Origin: Fidelibacterota bacterium
Lineage (GTDB): Bacteria; Fidelibacterota; BS150m-G59
NCBI GenBank assembly: GCA_016784265.1
Contig: JADHUZ010000115.1
Coordinates: forward strand, 1 to 5,052
DNA length: 5,052 bases
Direction: 5' to 3'
Under the pieces are notes generated by a model. The model was not told the DNA's origin. It searched no databases and saw only the letters and a program-made list of their open reading frames with translations. A program made the position numbers and the translations under genes. Within the stretch, counting starts at the first letter, position 1, and each line of letters starts with the position of its first letter. Positions 1 to 5,052 of the stretch are shown here, in pieces.

Positions 1-1
1 G

Positions 2-823
2 GTCTATCATCAATCGAGAAAACACACGTTTCAAATTGGCACGCCGGCATTTTTGGCGACGAAATTTTGCGTGCCAGTCGTGCATGATTTTCGGAGCAAG
101 GATGTTGCTTTGGGTGGAACTGGTGCACCGCTTGTTCCCAGAGTGGATGAGATTCTATTCCGAAATTCATCTGAGAATCGGATTTGTCTTAATGTCGGTG
201 GAATCTCAAATGTAACGATTTTGCCATCTGAATTAAAAGCAGAAATCATAGCGTTTGACACGGGTCCCGGCATGGCATTGGCTGATCGTTTTGCTGAAAA
301 ATTATTCTCAAATTGGCGAAATTATCGCTGGATAGAAGATGTTGCGAGTTGTGATAAAATCAATCAAAATTTGTGGAGAATGTTAATCACTCATCCGTTC
401 ATTCACAAACCTCCACCAAAAAGCACAGGTGTGGAGGAATTTGGTGATAATTTTGTGGCAAAATTGATTGAGCAATTTCCTGATTTTCGCGATGAGCCGC
501 TTTCCTGGATGAAGACAATTTTGAAGTTTACAAGTTGGGCTGTGCACGAGAATATTCGTAATTTACAATTGTGGGAATTTTCAGATTATCGTGTGATAGC
601 AAGTGGCGGGGGGATTCACAATAAAATTATTTGGGACGAACTGACACAATATTTTTATCCCAATCCAGTTGACACAACGGAAAAATATGGCATTTCAATC
701 GATGGGAAAGAAGCGATTGCATTTGCCATTTTAGCGCATGAAACTCTTTGCGGTAGAACAGGGAATATTACCTCGGCAACGGGGGCAGAAAAAGAAACAA
801 TTATAGGGAGTATTGCATTTTGA
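2..823 (+). CDS. anmK: Anhydro-N-acetylmuramic acid kinase, 5'-truncated by window edge
   Basis: AnmK is a cytoplasmic enzyme that phosphorylates 1,6-anhydro-N-acetylmuramic acid and opens its anhydro ring, giving MurNAc-6-phosphate for cell-wall recycling. About 273 residues are visible; the family is usually about 370, so roughly the first 100 are off the left edge. The frame is open from base 2 and the first codons read VYHQS, which fits just after the family's HGQTV block, so the TTG at 53 is internal and not the start. Visible family blocks are QIGTPAFLA, DFRSKDVALGGTGAPLVP, LNVGGISNV, FDTGPG (Asp codon 257-259, expected catalytic base), PPKSTG, ASGGGIHN and KEAIAFA (Glu codon 710-712), followed by a TGA-like family C-terminus with ATGAEKE and IIGSI. 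The residue after DTGPG is Met (272-274), where the E. coli enzyme has Asn. The stop overlaps the next gene by 4 bases. No murQ etherase gene lies beside it in this window. Identification is secure; activity is inferred. Confidence 0.95.
   Translation, partial: VYHQSRKHTFQIGTPAFLATKFCVPVVHDFRSKDVALGGTGAPLVPRVDEILFRNSSENRICLNVGGISNVTILPSELKAEIIAFDTGPGMALADRFAEKLFSNWRNYRWIEDVASCDKINQNLWRMLITHPFIHKPPPKSTGVEEFGDNFVAKLIEQFPDFRDEPLSWMKTILKFTSWAVHENIRNLQLWEFSDYRVIASGGGIHNKIIWDELTQYFYPNPVDTTEKYGISIDGKEAIAFAILAHETLCGRTGNITSATGAEKETIIGSIAF
805..810 (+). promoter_or_regulatory. Ribosome binding site for the mutase TTG start
   Basis: AGGGAG lies inside the end of anmK, 9 bases before the TTG at 820. It is a good Shine-Dalgarno match at normal spacing and supports TTG as the start. 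The next in-frame ATG is 67 codons downstream, past the conserved KYDIRG block, so it cannot be the start. Confidence 0.6.
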
Positions 824-2187
824 AAAACTTGAATCCATTTATTTTTCGGAAATATGATATCCGCGGGAATGTGGCGGAAGATTTTACAGAAGATGTTGTA
901 ATTAATTTGGGAAAAGCGTTCGGCACATCCGTTTTGCGCAATGGTGGAAAAACGGTGGCGATTAGTGGCGATGTTCGAATTACAACACCGGATTTGAAAA
1001 ACCATTTTTCAAACGGATTAATGTCCACTGGTTGTGATGTTGTGGACATTGGAATCGTATCAACGCCGGTTAATTATTATGCTTCTCACAAATTGAAAAT
1101 CGATGCGGCGGTGCAAATAACTGGTAGCCACAATCCGCCGGAATTCAACGGATTCAAATTAACGCTGAAGAAAAAAGCGTTTTATGGGGAGCAAATTGAT
1201 ACGCTGAAGGATTTGATTGAAGCGCAAAATTATGAAATTGGACAGGGTGATTTTTCTGAATATGATCTTGTTCCTGAATATAAAAAGATGTTATCGGAAA
1301 AAATCCAGTTTGCTCGACCGTTGCGAGTTGTGATGGATTGCGGAAATGCTGTCGGCGGACTATTTTTTGAAGAGGTTTTTGAGCAGTTGGGCTGCGATGT
1401 TACGCCTTTGTTTTGCGAGGTTGACGGCACTTTCCCGAATCATCATCCGGATCCTACGGTTGAGAAAAATCTGAAGGATTTGATTGAAACCGTTCAGCAG
1501 GGCGATTACGATCTTGGGATAGCCTTTGATGGCGATGCCGATCGTGTGGGCGTTGTGGATGAAAATGGTGATATTATTTGGGCGGATTATTTGATGGCAA
1601 TTTTATCGAAAGAAATTCTGGAGAAATATCCTGGTGCTTCTATTATTTTTGATGTAAAATGCTCTAAAATATTGCCGGATGTAATCAGAAAATATGGTGG
1701 CAAGCCGATTATTTGGAAAACCGGACATTCGCTAATCAAGGATAAAATGCGAGAAACCGCCGCGCCGTTTGCCGGTGAAATGAGCGGACATATTTTTTAT
1801 GCAGATGATTTTTTCGGTTTTGACGATGCGTTGTATGTTGCGCTCCGCTTGATGCGGATGCTTTCTCAGACCGATCGGAGATTGTCTGAAATTGCTTCAG
1901 AGTTTCCAAAATTTCATTCAACGCCGGAAATCCGATTGGAATGCCCGACAGATGCCGAAAAGTTTGAAATCACGCAGTCTTGCATAGAGTATTTTACTGA
2001 AAATTATCCATGCTCCACAGTTGATGGTGTGCGAATTGATTTTCCTGAAGGGTGGGGATTGATCAGAGCGTCAAACACGCAGCCCGTGATAGTTTGCCGG
2101 TTTGAAGCCAATTCGGAAAATGCGCTTTCAGAAATCAAAAAAACCGTGTTGGAGAAAATTAGCTCGTTCGGAAATGTGCAAATTTGA
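820..2187 (+). CDS. Phosphomannomutase/phosphoglucomutase
   Basis: This is a complete 455-residue member of the alpha-D-phosphohexomutase superfamily, close to the usual length. It should interconvert mannose-6-P and mannose-1-P, and probably glucose-6-P and glucose-1-P, in the cytoplasm. Domain landmarks appear in order: FRKYDIRG near residues 9-16; the phosphoserine loop TGSHNPPEFNG at 101-111 with Ser103 (codon 1126-1128); the metal-binding loop DGDADR at 237-242; the sugar-specificity loop GEMSGH at 319-324, followed by FGFDDALY; and the phosphate-binding loop RASNTQP at 416-422. GEMSGH and the following FGFDD are as in the dual-specificity PMM/PGM (AlgC) type, which argues against a phosphoglucosamine mutase. 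The start is TTG, overlapping the anmK stop as TTGA, with AGGGAG 9 bases upstream. Its partner downstream is a phosphoglucose/phosphomannose isomerase that would make its substrates. All catalytic motifs are intact. The dual specificity is inferred from family motifs. Confidence 0.95.
   Translation: MKNLNPFIFRKYDIRGNVAEDFTEDVVINLGKAFGTSVLRNGGKTVAISGDVRITTPDLKNHFSNGLMSTGCDVVDIGIVSTPVNYYASHKLKIDAAVQITGSHNPPEFNGFKLTLKKKAFYGEQIDTLKDLIEAQNYEIGQGDFSEYDLVPEYKKMLSEKIQFARPLRVVMDCGNAVGGLFFEEVFEQLGCDVTPLFCEVDGTFPNHHPDPTVEKNLKDLIETVQQGDYDLGIAFDGDADRVGVVDENGDIIWADYLMAILSKEILEKYPGASIIFDVKCSKILPDVIRKYGGKPIIWKTGHSLIKDKMRETAAPFAGEMSGHIFYADDFFGFDDALYVALRLMRMLSQTDRRLSEIASEFPKFHSTPEIRLECPTDAEKFEITQSCIEYFTENYPCSTVDGVRIDFPEGWGLIRASNTQPVIVCRFEANSENALSEIKKTVLEKISSFGNVQI
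2170..2174 (+). promoter_or_regulatory. Weak ribosome binding site for the prenyl synthase TTG start
   Basis: GGAAA lies 9 bases before the TTG at 2184, inside the end of the mutase gene. The match is weaker than the one before the mutase. Together with the 4-base TTGA overlap, it suggests translation depends at least partly on ribosomes terminating on the upstream gene. Confidence 0.45.
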
Positions 2188-3158
2188 TTGAACAAAAAAT
2201 CGCGCAGTTTTCTGAAACGATCAATGATTGTTTGGCAATGCTTGCATCCGATCGGGATGTCCCATCGCTTTACGAGCCGATTCGTTATGTTTTGGACGGG
2301 AAAGGAAAAAGAATTCGTCCAGTCCTTTTGATGCTCGTTTGTGAGGCGCTGAATGGTCAGGTAAAATTTGCAGTTCAGGCGGCAATTGCCATCGAAGTGT
2401 TTCACAATTTCACACTTGTTCACGATGATATTATGGATAACGATGCAATTCGTCGTTGCAGAGATACTGTTCACAAACGGTGGGATGAATCTATCGCGAT
2501 TTTAGCTGGCGATGGCATGATGGCGCTCGCTTACGAGGAGTTGCTTAAAACCAAATCTCCGCATTTGGAGCGATTGGTTCGAGAAATGACAAGATCTGTA
2601 CGTATTGTTTGCGAAGGTCAAGCAATGGACAAGAATTTGGAAGAAAGCAATCATTTTTCCCTTTCTCTGTATCTTGAAATGGTTCGTAGAAAAACAGCAG
2701 AATTGATTCGCGTTTCTTCTGTTTGCGGAGCGATTATCGCAGATGCAGATGAGTTGCAAATTCAGTCAGCGGCGATTTATGCGGAAAATATTGGTGTCGC
2801 ATTTCAGATAATGGATGATTTGCTGGAAGTTCGATCAGATGCGAATCAAATGGGAAAAAGTTTGGGCAGTGATCTAAGTGCAGGGAAAAAAACTTTCCCC
2901 ATGATTGTGCTGAAAAATAAAATGAAAAAGGACGAATTTGAAAAAATCATGCGCAAAAATCAGTCGCCAGAAATTGCTCTGTCGCAAAGGCGAGATATAT
3001 TCCGAAATCTGTGCGTACAATATGATGTTTTCACCGATGGAGAAATGCTCATTCAGAAATTGACAGACGAAGGACTTGGTAAAATTATAAATTTTCCAGA
3101 GGCTGGAAGAAAAATCCTCATGGATTTTGCAACATTTGTTATGGAAAGGAAAAAATGA
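2184..3158 (+). CDS. Polyprenyl diphosphate synthase, short-chain (FPP/GGPP-like) type
   Basis: This is a complete 324-residue trans-isoprenyl diphosphate synthase that condenses allylic diphosphates with isopentenyl diphosphate in the cytosol. Landmarks are GKRIRP at 41-46; the first aspartate-rich motif DDIMD at 81-85 in the context HNFTLVHDDIMD; GQAMD at 145-149; KTAEL at 170-174; and the second motif at 211-215, followed by the GKSLGSDLSAGKKTFP region. The second motif reads DDLLE, with Glu (codon 2826-2828) where DDxxD is usual. An aromatic residue (Phe76) sits five positions before the first Asp, and the first motif has no two-residue insertion. This resembles archaeal-type GGPP synthases and not long-chain octaprenyl synthases, which have small residues there. 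A C15-C20 product is therefore inferred. The TTG start places 40 residues before GKRIRP, a normal spacing; Met19 (ATG at 2238) is a less likely alternative. It overlaps both neighbours by 4 bases. Confidence 0.93.
   Translation: MIEQKIAQFSETINDCLAMLASDRDVPSLYEPIRYVLDGKGKRIRPVLLMLVCEALNGQVKFAVQAAIAIEVFHNFTLVHDDIMDNDAIRRCRDTVHKRWDESIAILAGDGMMALAYEELLKTKSPHLERLVREMTRSVRIVCEGQAMDKNLEESNHFSLSLYLEMVRRKTAELIRVSSVCGAIIADADELQIQSAAIYAENIGVAFQIMDDLLEVRSDANQMGKSLGSDLSAGKKTFPMIVLKNKMKKDEFEKIMRKNQSPEIALSQRRDIFRNLCVQYDVFTDGEMLIQKLTDEGLGKIINFPEAGRKILMDFATFVMERKK
3145..3150 (+). promoter_or_regulatory. Ribosome binding site for the isomerase start
   Basis: AAAGGA lies within the last codons of the prenyl synthase gene and ends 4 bases before the ATG at 3155. 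The spacing is short but usable, and the ATGA overlap again suggests coupled translation. Confidence 0.5.
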
Positions 3159-4189
3159 AATCAATCATAGAGCAGTCATCCGATCGCAGCGATATGTATC
3201 GTTTTTTAGTGGAATTTGACAATCAGTGGGATGAAGCCATTTTTGCTGATTCGAATCGTGATTATTCTGCAGTGCGTGAATACAAAAACATTCAACGAAT
3301 TATTATTGCCGGCATGGGTGGCTCGGCGATTGCCGGAGAAATCGTTTCGCGATATGCCTCTTTGAATCTTGCTATACCTGTGTTTATTGTGCGGAACTAT
3401 CAACTGCCATTGATTAAGCCGAACGATTTGGTGATTTGCGCCAGTTATTCCGGAAATACGGAGGAAACGCTGAGCGCATTTTCTGGCGCTATTGGAAATT
3501 GTCGAGTTATTGGAATTTCTTCGGGTGGCGAATTGGCAAAGCGATGTCGTGCGGAAAGTATTCCACATTTTTTGCTTCCGAAAGGATTTCCGCCGCGATG
3601 CGCTTTTGGGCATTCTCTGATAACATTATCCGGAATTTTGAAGGAACTTAATTTGGGATTCGGTGATTTCTTCCGCGAATTGAAAGATTTATCTCCGCTG
3701 ATTCGGGAAAATATTAATCGATGGAAAATTGAAAATAATAACTTTGCTGTGCAAATTGCATCTTTTTTGCAAGAAGGTATTCCGTTGATTTATACGGAAA
3801 CTGGCTTGATGGAAAGTGTCGGCGTGCGCTGGCGCGGTCAAATTTCTGAAAACGCCAAGATACTCGCTTACAATTCTGCAATTCCTGAAATGAATCATAA
3901 CGAAATTGTCGGTTGGGATAATTCATTTTCACATATTGGAAATTTCCGTTGTGTCATGTTACGAACATCCAATTGTCATCCGAGAAATTCTCGCAGAATG
4001 GATTTGGTCTCTGAGCACATCGGTAAAAATTGTATGATTGCTGAAATTGATTCTCGGAAATCGGAGGTGGAGAATGTAATCTCGTTTATTCAATTGGGAG
4101 ATTTTGTAAGTTATTATTTGGCAATGCTTAAAAAGATAGATCCTTCGCCAGTGAAAACAATTGATTGGTTGAAGTCGCAACTTGCATGA
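3155..4189 (+). CDS. Bifunctional phosphoglucose/phosphomannose isomerase (SIS-domain type)
   Basis: This is a complete 344-residue protein of the PGI/PMI family, first characterised in Crenarchaeota and also found in several bacterial phyla. It should interconvert glucose-6-P, fructose-6-P and mannose-6-P in the cytoplasm. It has two SIS (sugar isomerase) domains. The first carries GMGGSAIAGE at 53-62, SYSGNTEE at 97-104 (phosphate-binding serine/threonine loop), and GISSGGELA near 120-128. PPRCAFGHS at 146-154 includes Arg148, a likely counterpart of the family's conserved active-site Arg. The second domain carries the diagnostic PEMNHNEIVGW at 244-254, with Glu245 or Glu250 as candidate catalytic base, His260 as candidate ring-opening residue, and a C-terminal Lys340 matching the family's near-terminal Lys. 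These residue assignments come from motif spacing and not from an alignment. The conventional large Pgi and cupin-type ManA are unrelated in layout. It pairs functionally with the mutase two genes upstream, and a terminator follows its stop. Confidence 0.92.
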   Translation: MKSIIEQSSDRSDMYRFLVEFDNQWDEAIFADSNRDYSAVREYKNIQRIIIAGMGGSAIAGEIVSRYASLNLAIPVFIVRNYQLPLIKPNDLVICASYSGNTEETLSAFSGAIGNCRVIGISSGGELAKRCRAESIPHFLLPKGFPPRCAFGHSLITLSGILKELNLGFGDFFRELKDLSPLIRENINRWKIENNNFAVQIASFLQEGIPLIYTETGLMESVGVRWRGQISENAKILAYNSAIPEMNHNEIVGWDNSFSHIGNFRCVMLRTSNCHPRNSRRMDLVSEHIGKNCMIAEIDSRKSEVENVISFIQLGDFVSYYLAMLKKIDPSPVKTIDWLKSQLA

Positions 4190-4210
4190 AAATGATTTAA
4201 GGCGTAAAAC

Positions 4211-4252
4211 AAAAAAGCGGGCAGAAGTTTTGAACTTTTGCCCGCTTTTTTT
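4211..4252. terminator. Bidirectional rho-independent terminator between convergent genes
   Basis: GCGGGC at 4217-4222 pairs with GCCCGC at 4240-4245. The stem continues inward through 4223-4229 paired with 4233-4239 to a 3-base loop, and outward through six A-T pairs. The stem totals 19 bp including one G-U pair. Seven T's (4246-4252) follow on the + strand, and six T's follow on the - strand (complement of 4211-4216). It therefore fits termination of the operon ending at 4189 and of pntB ending at 4287. The G-U pair becomes a C-A mismatch in the - strand transcript, so the fold is slightly better on +. Confidence 0.92.
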
Positions 4253-4276
4253 ATTGTTCAATGAAAATTGAGCAAT
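4253..4276 (+). other. Small hairpin with GAAA tetraloop next to the terminator
   Basis: ATTGTTCAAT (4253-4262) and ATTGAGCAAT (4267-4276) form a 10-bp stem, with one G-U pair, closed by a GAAA (GNRA-class) loop. It starts directly after the terminator T-run and lies 10 bases beyond the pntB stop. On the - strand the G-U position becomes a C-A mismatch, so it folds best in + strand read-through RNA. No T-run follows it on either strand, so it is not a terminator by itself. It could be a transcript-end stabiliser or chance in AT-rich DNA. Confidence 0.55.
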
Positions 4277-4286
4277 TCTAATTGAA

Positions 4287-5052
4287 CTAATCTTCTTTCA
4301 GCGTTTCCACAAATTTGGAAATCGTATCTTTCGCATCGCCGAAGACCATGTAATTGTTGTCATAAGCAAACAATTCGTTATCAATGCCCGCAAATCCCGG
4401 ATTCATCGAGCGTTTGAGAACGAAAGTAGTTTTCGCATAATCCACATTCAAAATCGGCATTCCGTAAATCGGACTGTTTTGGTCGTGGCGCGAAGCAGGA
4501 TTAACCACATCGTTTGCCCCGATAATCAATGCCACATCCGTGCTTGGAAATTCATCATTGATTTCGTCCATATCGAAAAGTTTATCATAATCAATATTGG
4601 CTTCCGCAAGCAGAACATTCATATGTCCCGGCATTCGTCCTGCAACAGGATGCACGGCAAATTTCACTGTAACGCCTTCTTTTTCGAGTTCGTCAGCGAG
4701 TTTGCGAACTTCGTGTTGCGCCTGTGCGACTGCCATTCCATAACCGGGAACGACAATCACAGAACCAGCGGCTTGCATTGTAAATGCGGCATTTTCTGCG
4801 CTCATTTCTTTCACTGTGCCGCCCGAAGCAGTTGTCGGTGGTGCTGCAGATTCGTCAATTTTTCCGAAAGCACTAAACAGCACATTTCCGAGAGAACGAT
4901 TCATCCCTTTGCACATGATGTTTGTGAGGAAAATTCCCGAAGCACCGACCAGCGCACCGCTGACGATGAGTGCTTGATTTCCCAAAACGAAACCCGTTGC
5001 CGCCGCCGCGATTCCAGAATAGGAATTCAAAAGCGAAATCACAACAGGCATA
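4287..5052 (-). CDS. pntB: NAD(P) transhydrogenase subunit beta, C-terminal part, cut by right edge
   Basis: PntB is the inner-membrane subunit of the proton-translocating transhydrogenase, which uses the proton gradient to reduce NADP+ with NADH together with PntA. About 255 codons are visible; the full subunit is about 460 residues, so roughly the first 200 lie beyond the right edge. The ATG at 5049-5051 is internal: MPVVISLLNSYSG matches a conserved block in the middle of E. coli PntB. Counting from that Met, residues about 11-46 hold two hydrophobic membrane spans ending in NIMCKGMNRS. A low-complexity Ala/Ser/Thr linker follows near 66-80, and then the NADP(H)-binding domain III: PGYGMAVAQAQH at 102-113, HPVAGRMPGHMNVLLAEA at 134-151, GANDVVNPA at 178-186, and KRSMNPGFAG at 213-222. 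Lys213-Arg214 correspond to the residues that bind the NADP 2'-phosphate, and Asp181 is conserved. The TAG stop lies at 4287-4289. pntA would be expected upstream of pntB, outside the window. All visible motifs are intact. Confidence 0.96.
   Translation of the reverse strand, partial: MPVVISLLNSYSGIAAAATGFVLGNQALIVSGALVGASGIFLTNIMCKGMNRSLGNVLFSAFGKIDESAAPPTTASGGTVKEMSAENAAFTMQAAGSVIVVPGYGMAVAQAQHEVRKLADELEKEGVTVKFAVHPVAGRMPGHMNVLLAEANIDYDKLFDMDEINDEFPSTDVALIIGANDVVNPASRHDQNSPIYGMPILNVDYAKTTFVLKRSMNPGFAGIDNELFAYDNNYMVFGDAKDTISKFVETLKED

Noticed and set aside
53..55. TTG at 53 as the start of anmK
   Set aside because: The same frame is open to the left edge, and the residues before 53 (QIGTPAF and preceding) match the AnmK family, so the gene begins outside the window.
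466..476. Short shared sequence ATTGAGCAATT at about 467-477 and 4267-4277 considered as a dispersed repeat
   Set aside because: An 11-base AT-rich match, one copy inside anmK codons, is within chance expectation and has no longer flanking similarity.
655..1049. Overlapping - strand open frames across the anmK/mutase junction
   Set aside because: They are antisense to conserved C-terminal AnmK and N-terminal mutase motifs, overlap each other in different frames, and resemble no known protein.
2004..2474. A 156-codon open frame on the - strand spanning the mutase/prenyl synthase junction
   Set aside because: It lies antisense to two well-identified genes, including conserved motifs on both, and its translation shows no recognisable family or domain. 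It is a coding shadow.
3206..3613. A 135-codon open frame on the - strand inside the isomerase gene
   Set aside because: It is fully antisense to the conserved SIS domain, and its translation is Arg/Asn/Ser-rich without motifs. It is a coding shadow.
3436..3651. A 71-codon + strand open frame within the isomerase gene in another frame
   Set aside because: It is an out-of-frame reading of conserved isomerase codons; its Trp/Arg/Phe-rich product is typical of a shadow frame.
3959..4261. A 100-codon - strand open frame reading from the terminator region into the isomerase gene
   Set aside because: Its start would lie in the terminator/hairpin region and most of it is antisense to the isomerase C-terminus. 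It has no ribosome binding site or protein-like motif that I can see.
5049..5051. ATG on the - strand at 5051 as the start of a short pntB-like gene
   Set aside because: The residues from this Met match a block in the middle of PntB, so it is an internal Met and the gene runs off the right edge.
1..5052. Search for CRISPR arrays, tRNA or rRNA genes, insertion sequences, toxin-antitoxin or defence genes, riboswitches
   Set aside because: No regularly spaced repeats, no tRNA-like cloverleaf, no transposase motifs or terminal inverted repeats, and no non-coding gap longer than 97 bases were seen. Nearly all of the window is assigned to metabolic genes.

Overview
This is an ordinary, densely packed bacterial chromosome segment. 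Four + strand genes form one operon-like chain, which converges on one - strand gene across a 97-base gap. All five coding regions can be identified from motifs. The DNA is moderately AT-rich. An archaeal-type bifunctional phosphoglucose/phosphomannose isomerase, a short-chain-type prenyl synthase with an archaeal/Bacteroidetes-like first aspartate-rich region, and a proton-pumping transhydrogenase together suggest a bacterium of the broad FCB lineages (Bacteroidetes/Ignavibacteria/Calditrichaeota/Marinimicrobia-like). That placement is an inference with low confidence; no phylogenetic marker is present.

Layout: positions 2-823 hold the 3' three quarters of anmK (anhydro-N-acetylmuramic acid kinase, cut by the left edge). 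Positions 820-2187 hold a complete phosphomannomutase/phosphoglucomutase. Positions 2184-3158 hold a complete polyprenyl diphosphate synthase, and 3155-4189 a complete bifunctional phosphoglucose/phosphomannose isomerase. Each neighbouring pair overlaps by exactly 4 bases (TTGA, TTGA, ATGA), so translation is probably coupled. Two of the three visible start codons are TTG. The gap at 4190-4286 carries a 19-bp stem with A and T tracts on its two sides, a bidirectional terminator, followed by a second small hairpin with a GAAA tetraloop. Positions 4287-5052, on the - strand, hold the 3' half of pntB (NAD(P) transhydrogenase beta subunit), cut by the right edge.

How the genes fit together: the isomerase would interconvert glucose-6-P, fructose-6-P and mannose-6-P. 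The mutase would turn mannose-6-P and glucose-6-P into the 1-phosphates used for nucleotide sugars. AnmK recycles a cell-wall sugar, and the prenyl synthase makes isoprenoid chains for lipids, quinones, carotenoids or carriers. A cell-envelope precursor theme is plausible but not proven. PntB is an independent transcription unit that supplies NADPH from the proton gradient.

I looked for a novel system on both strands and found none. The points worth a second look are modest: the serial 4-base overlaps with TTG starts, substitutions in two conserved motifs, the chain-length signature of the prenyl synthase, the sugar-phosphate gene pairing, and the paired hairpins in the convergent gap.
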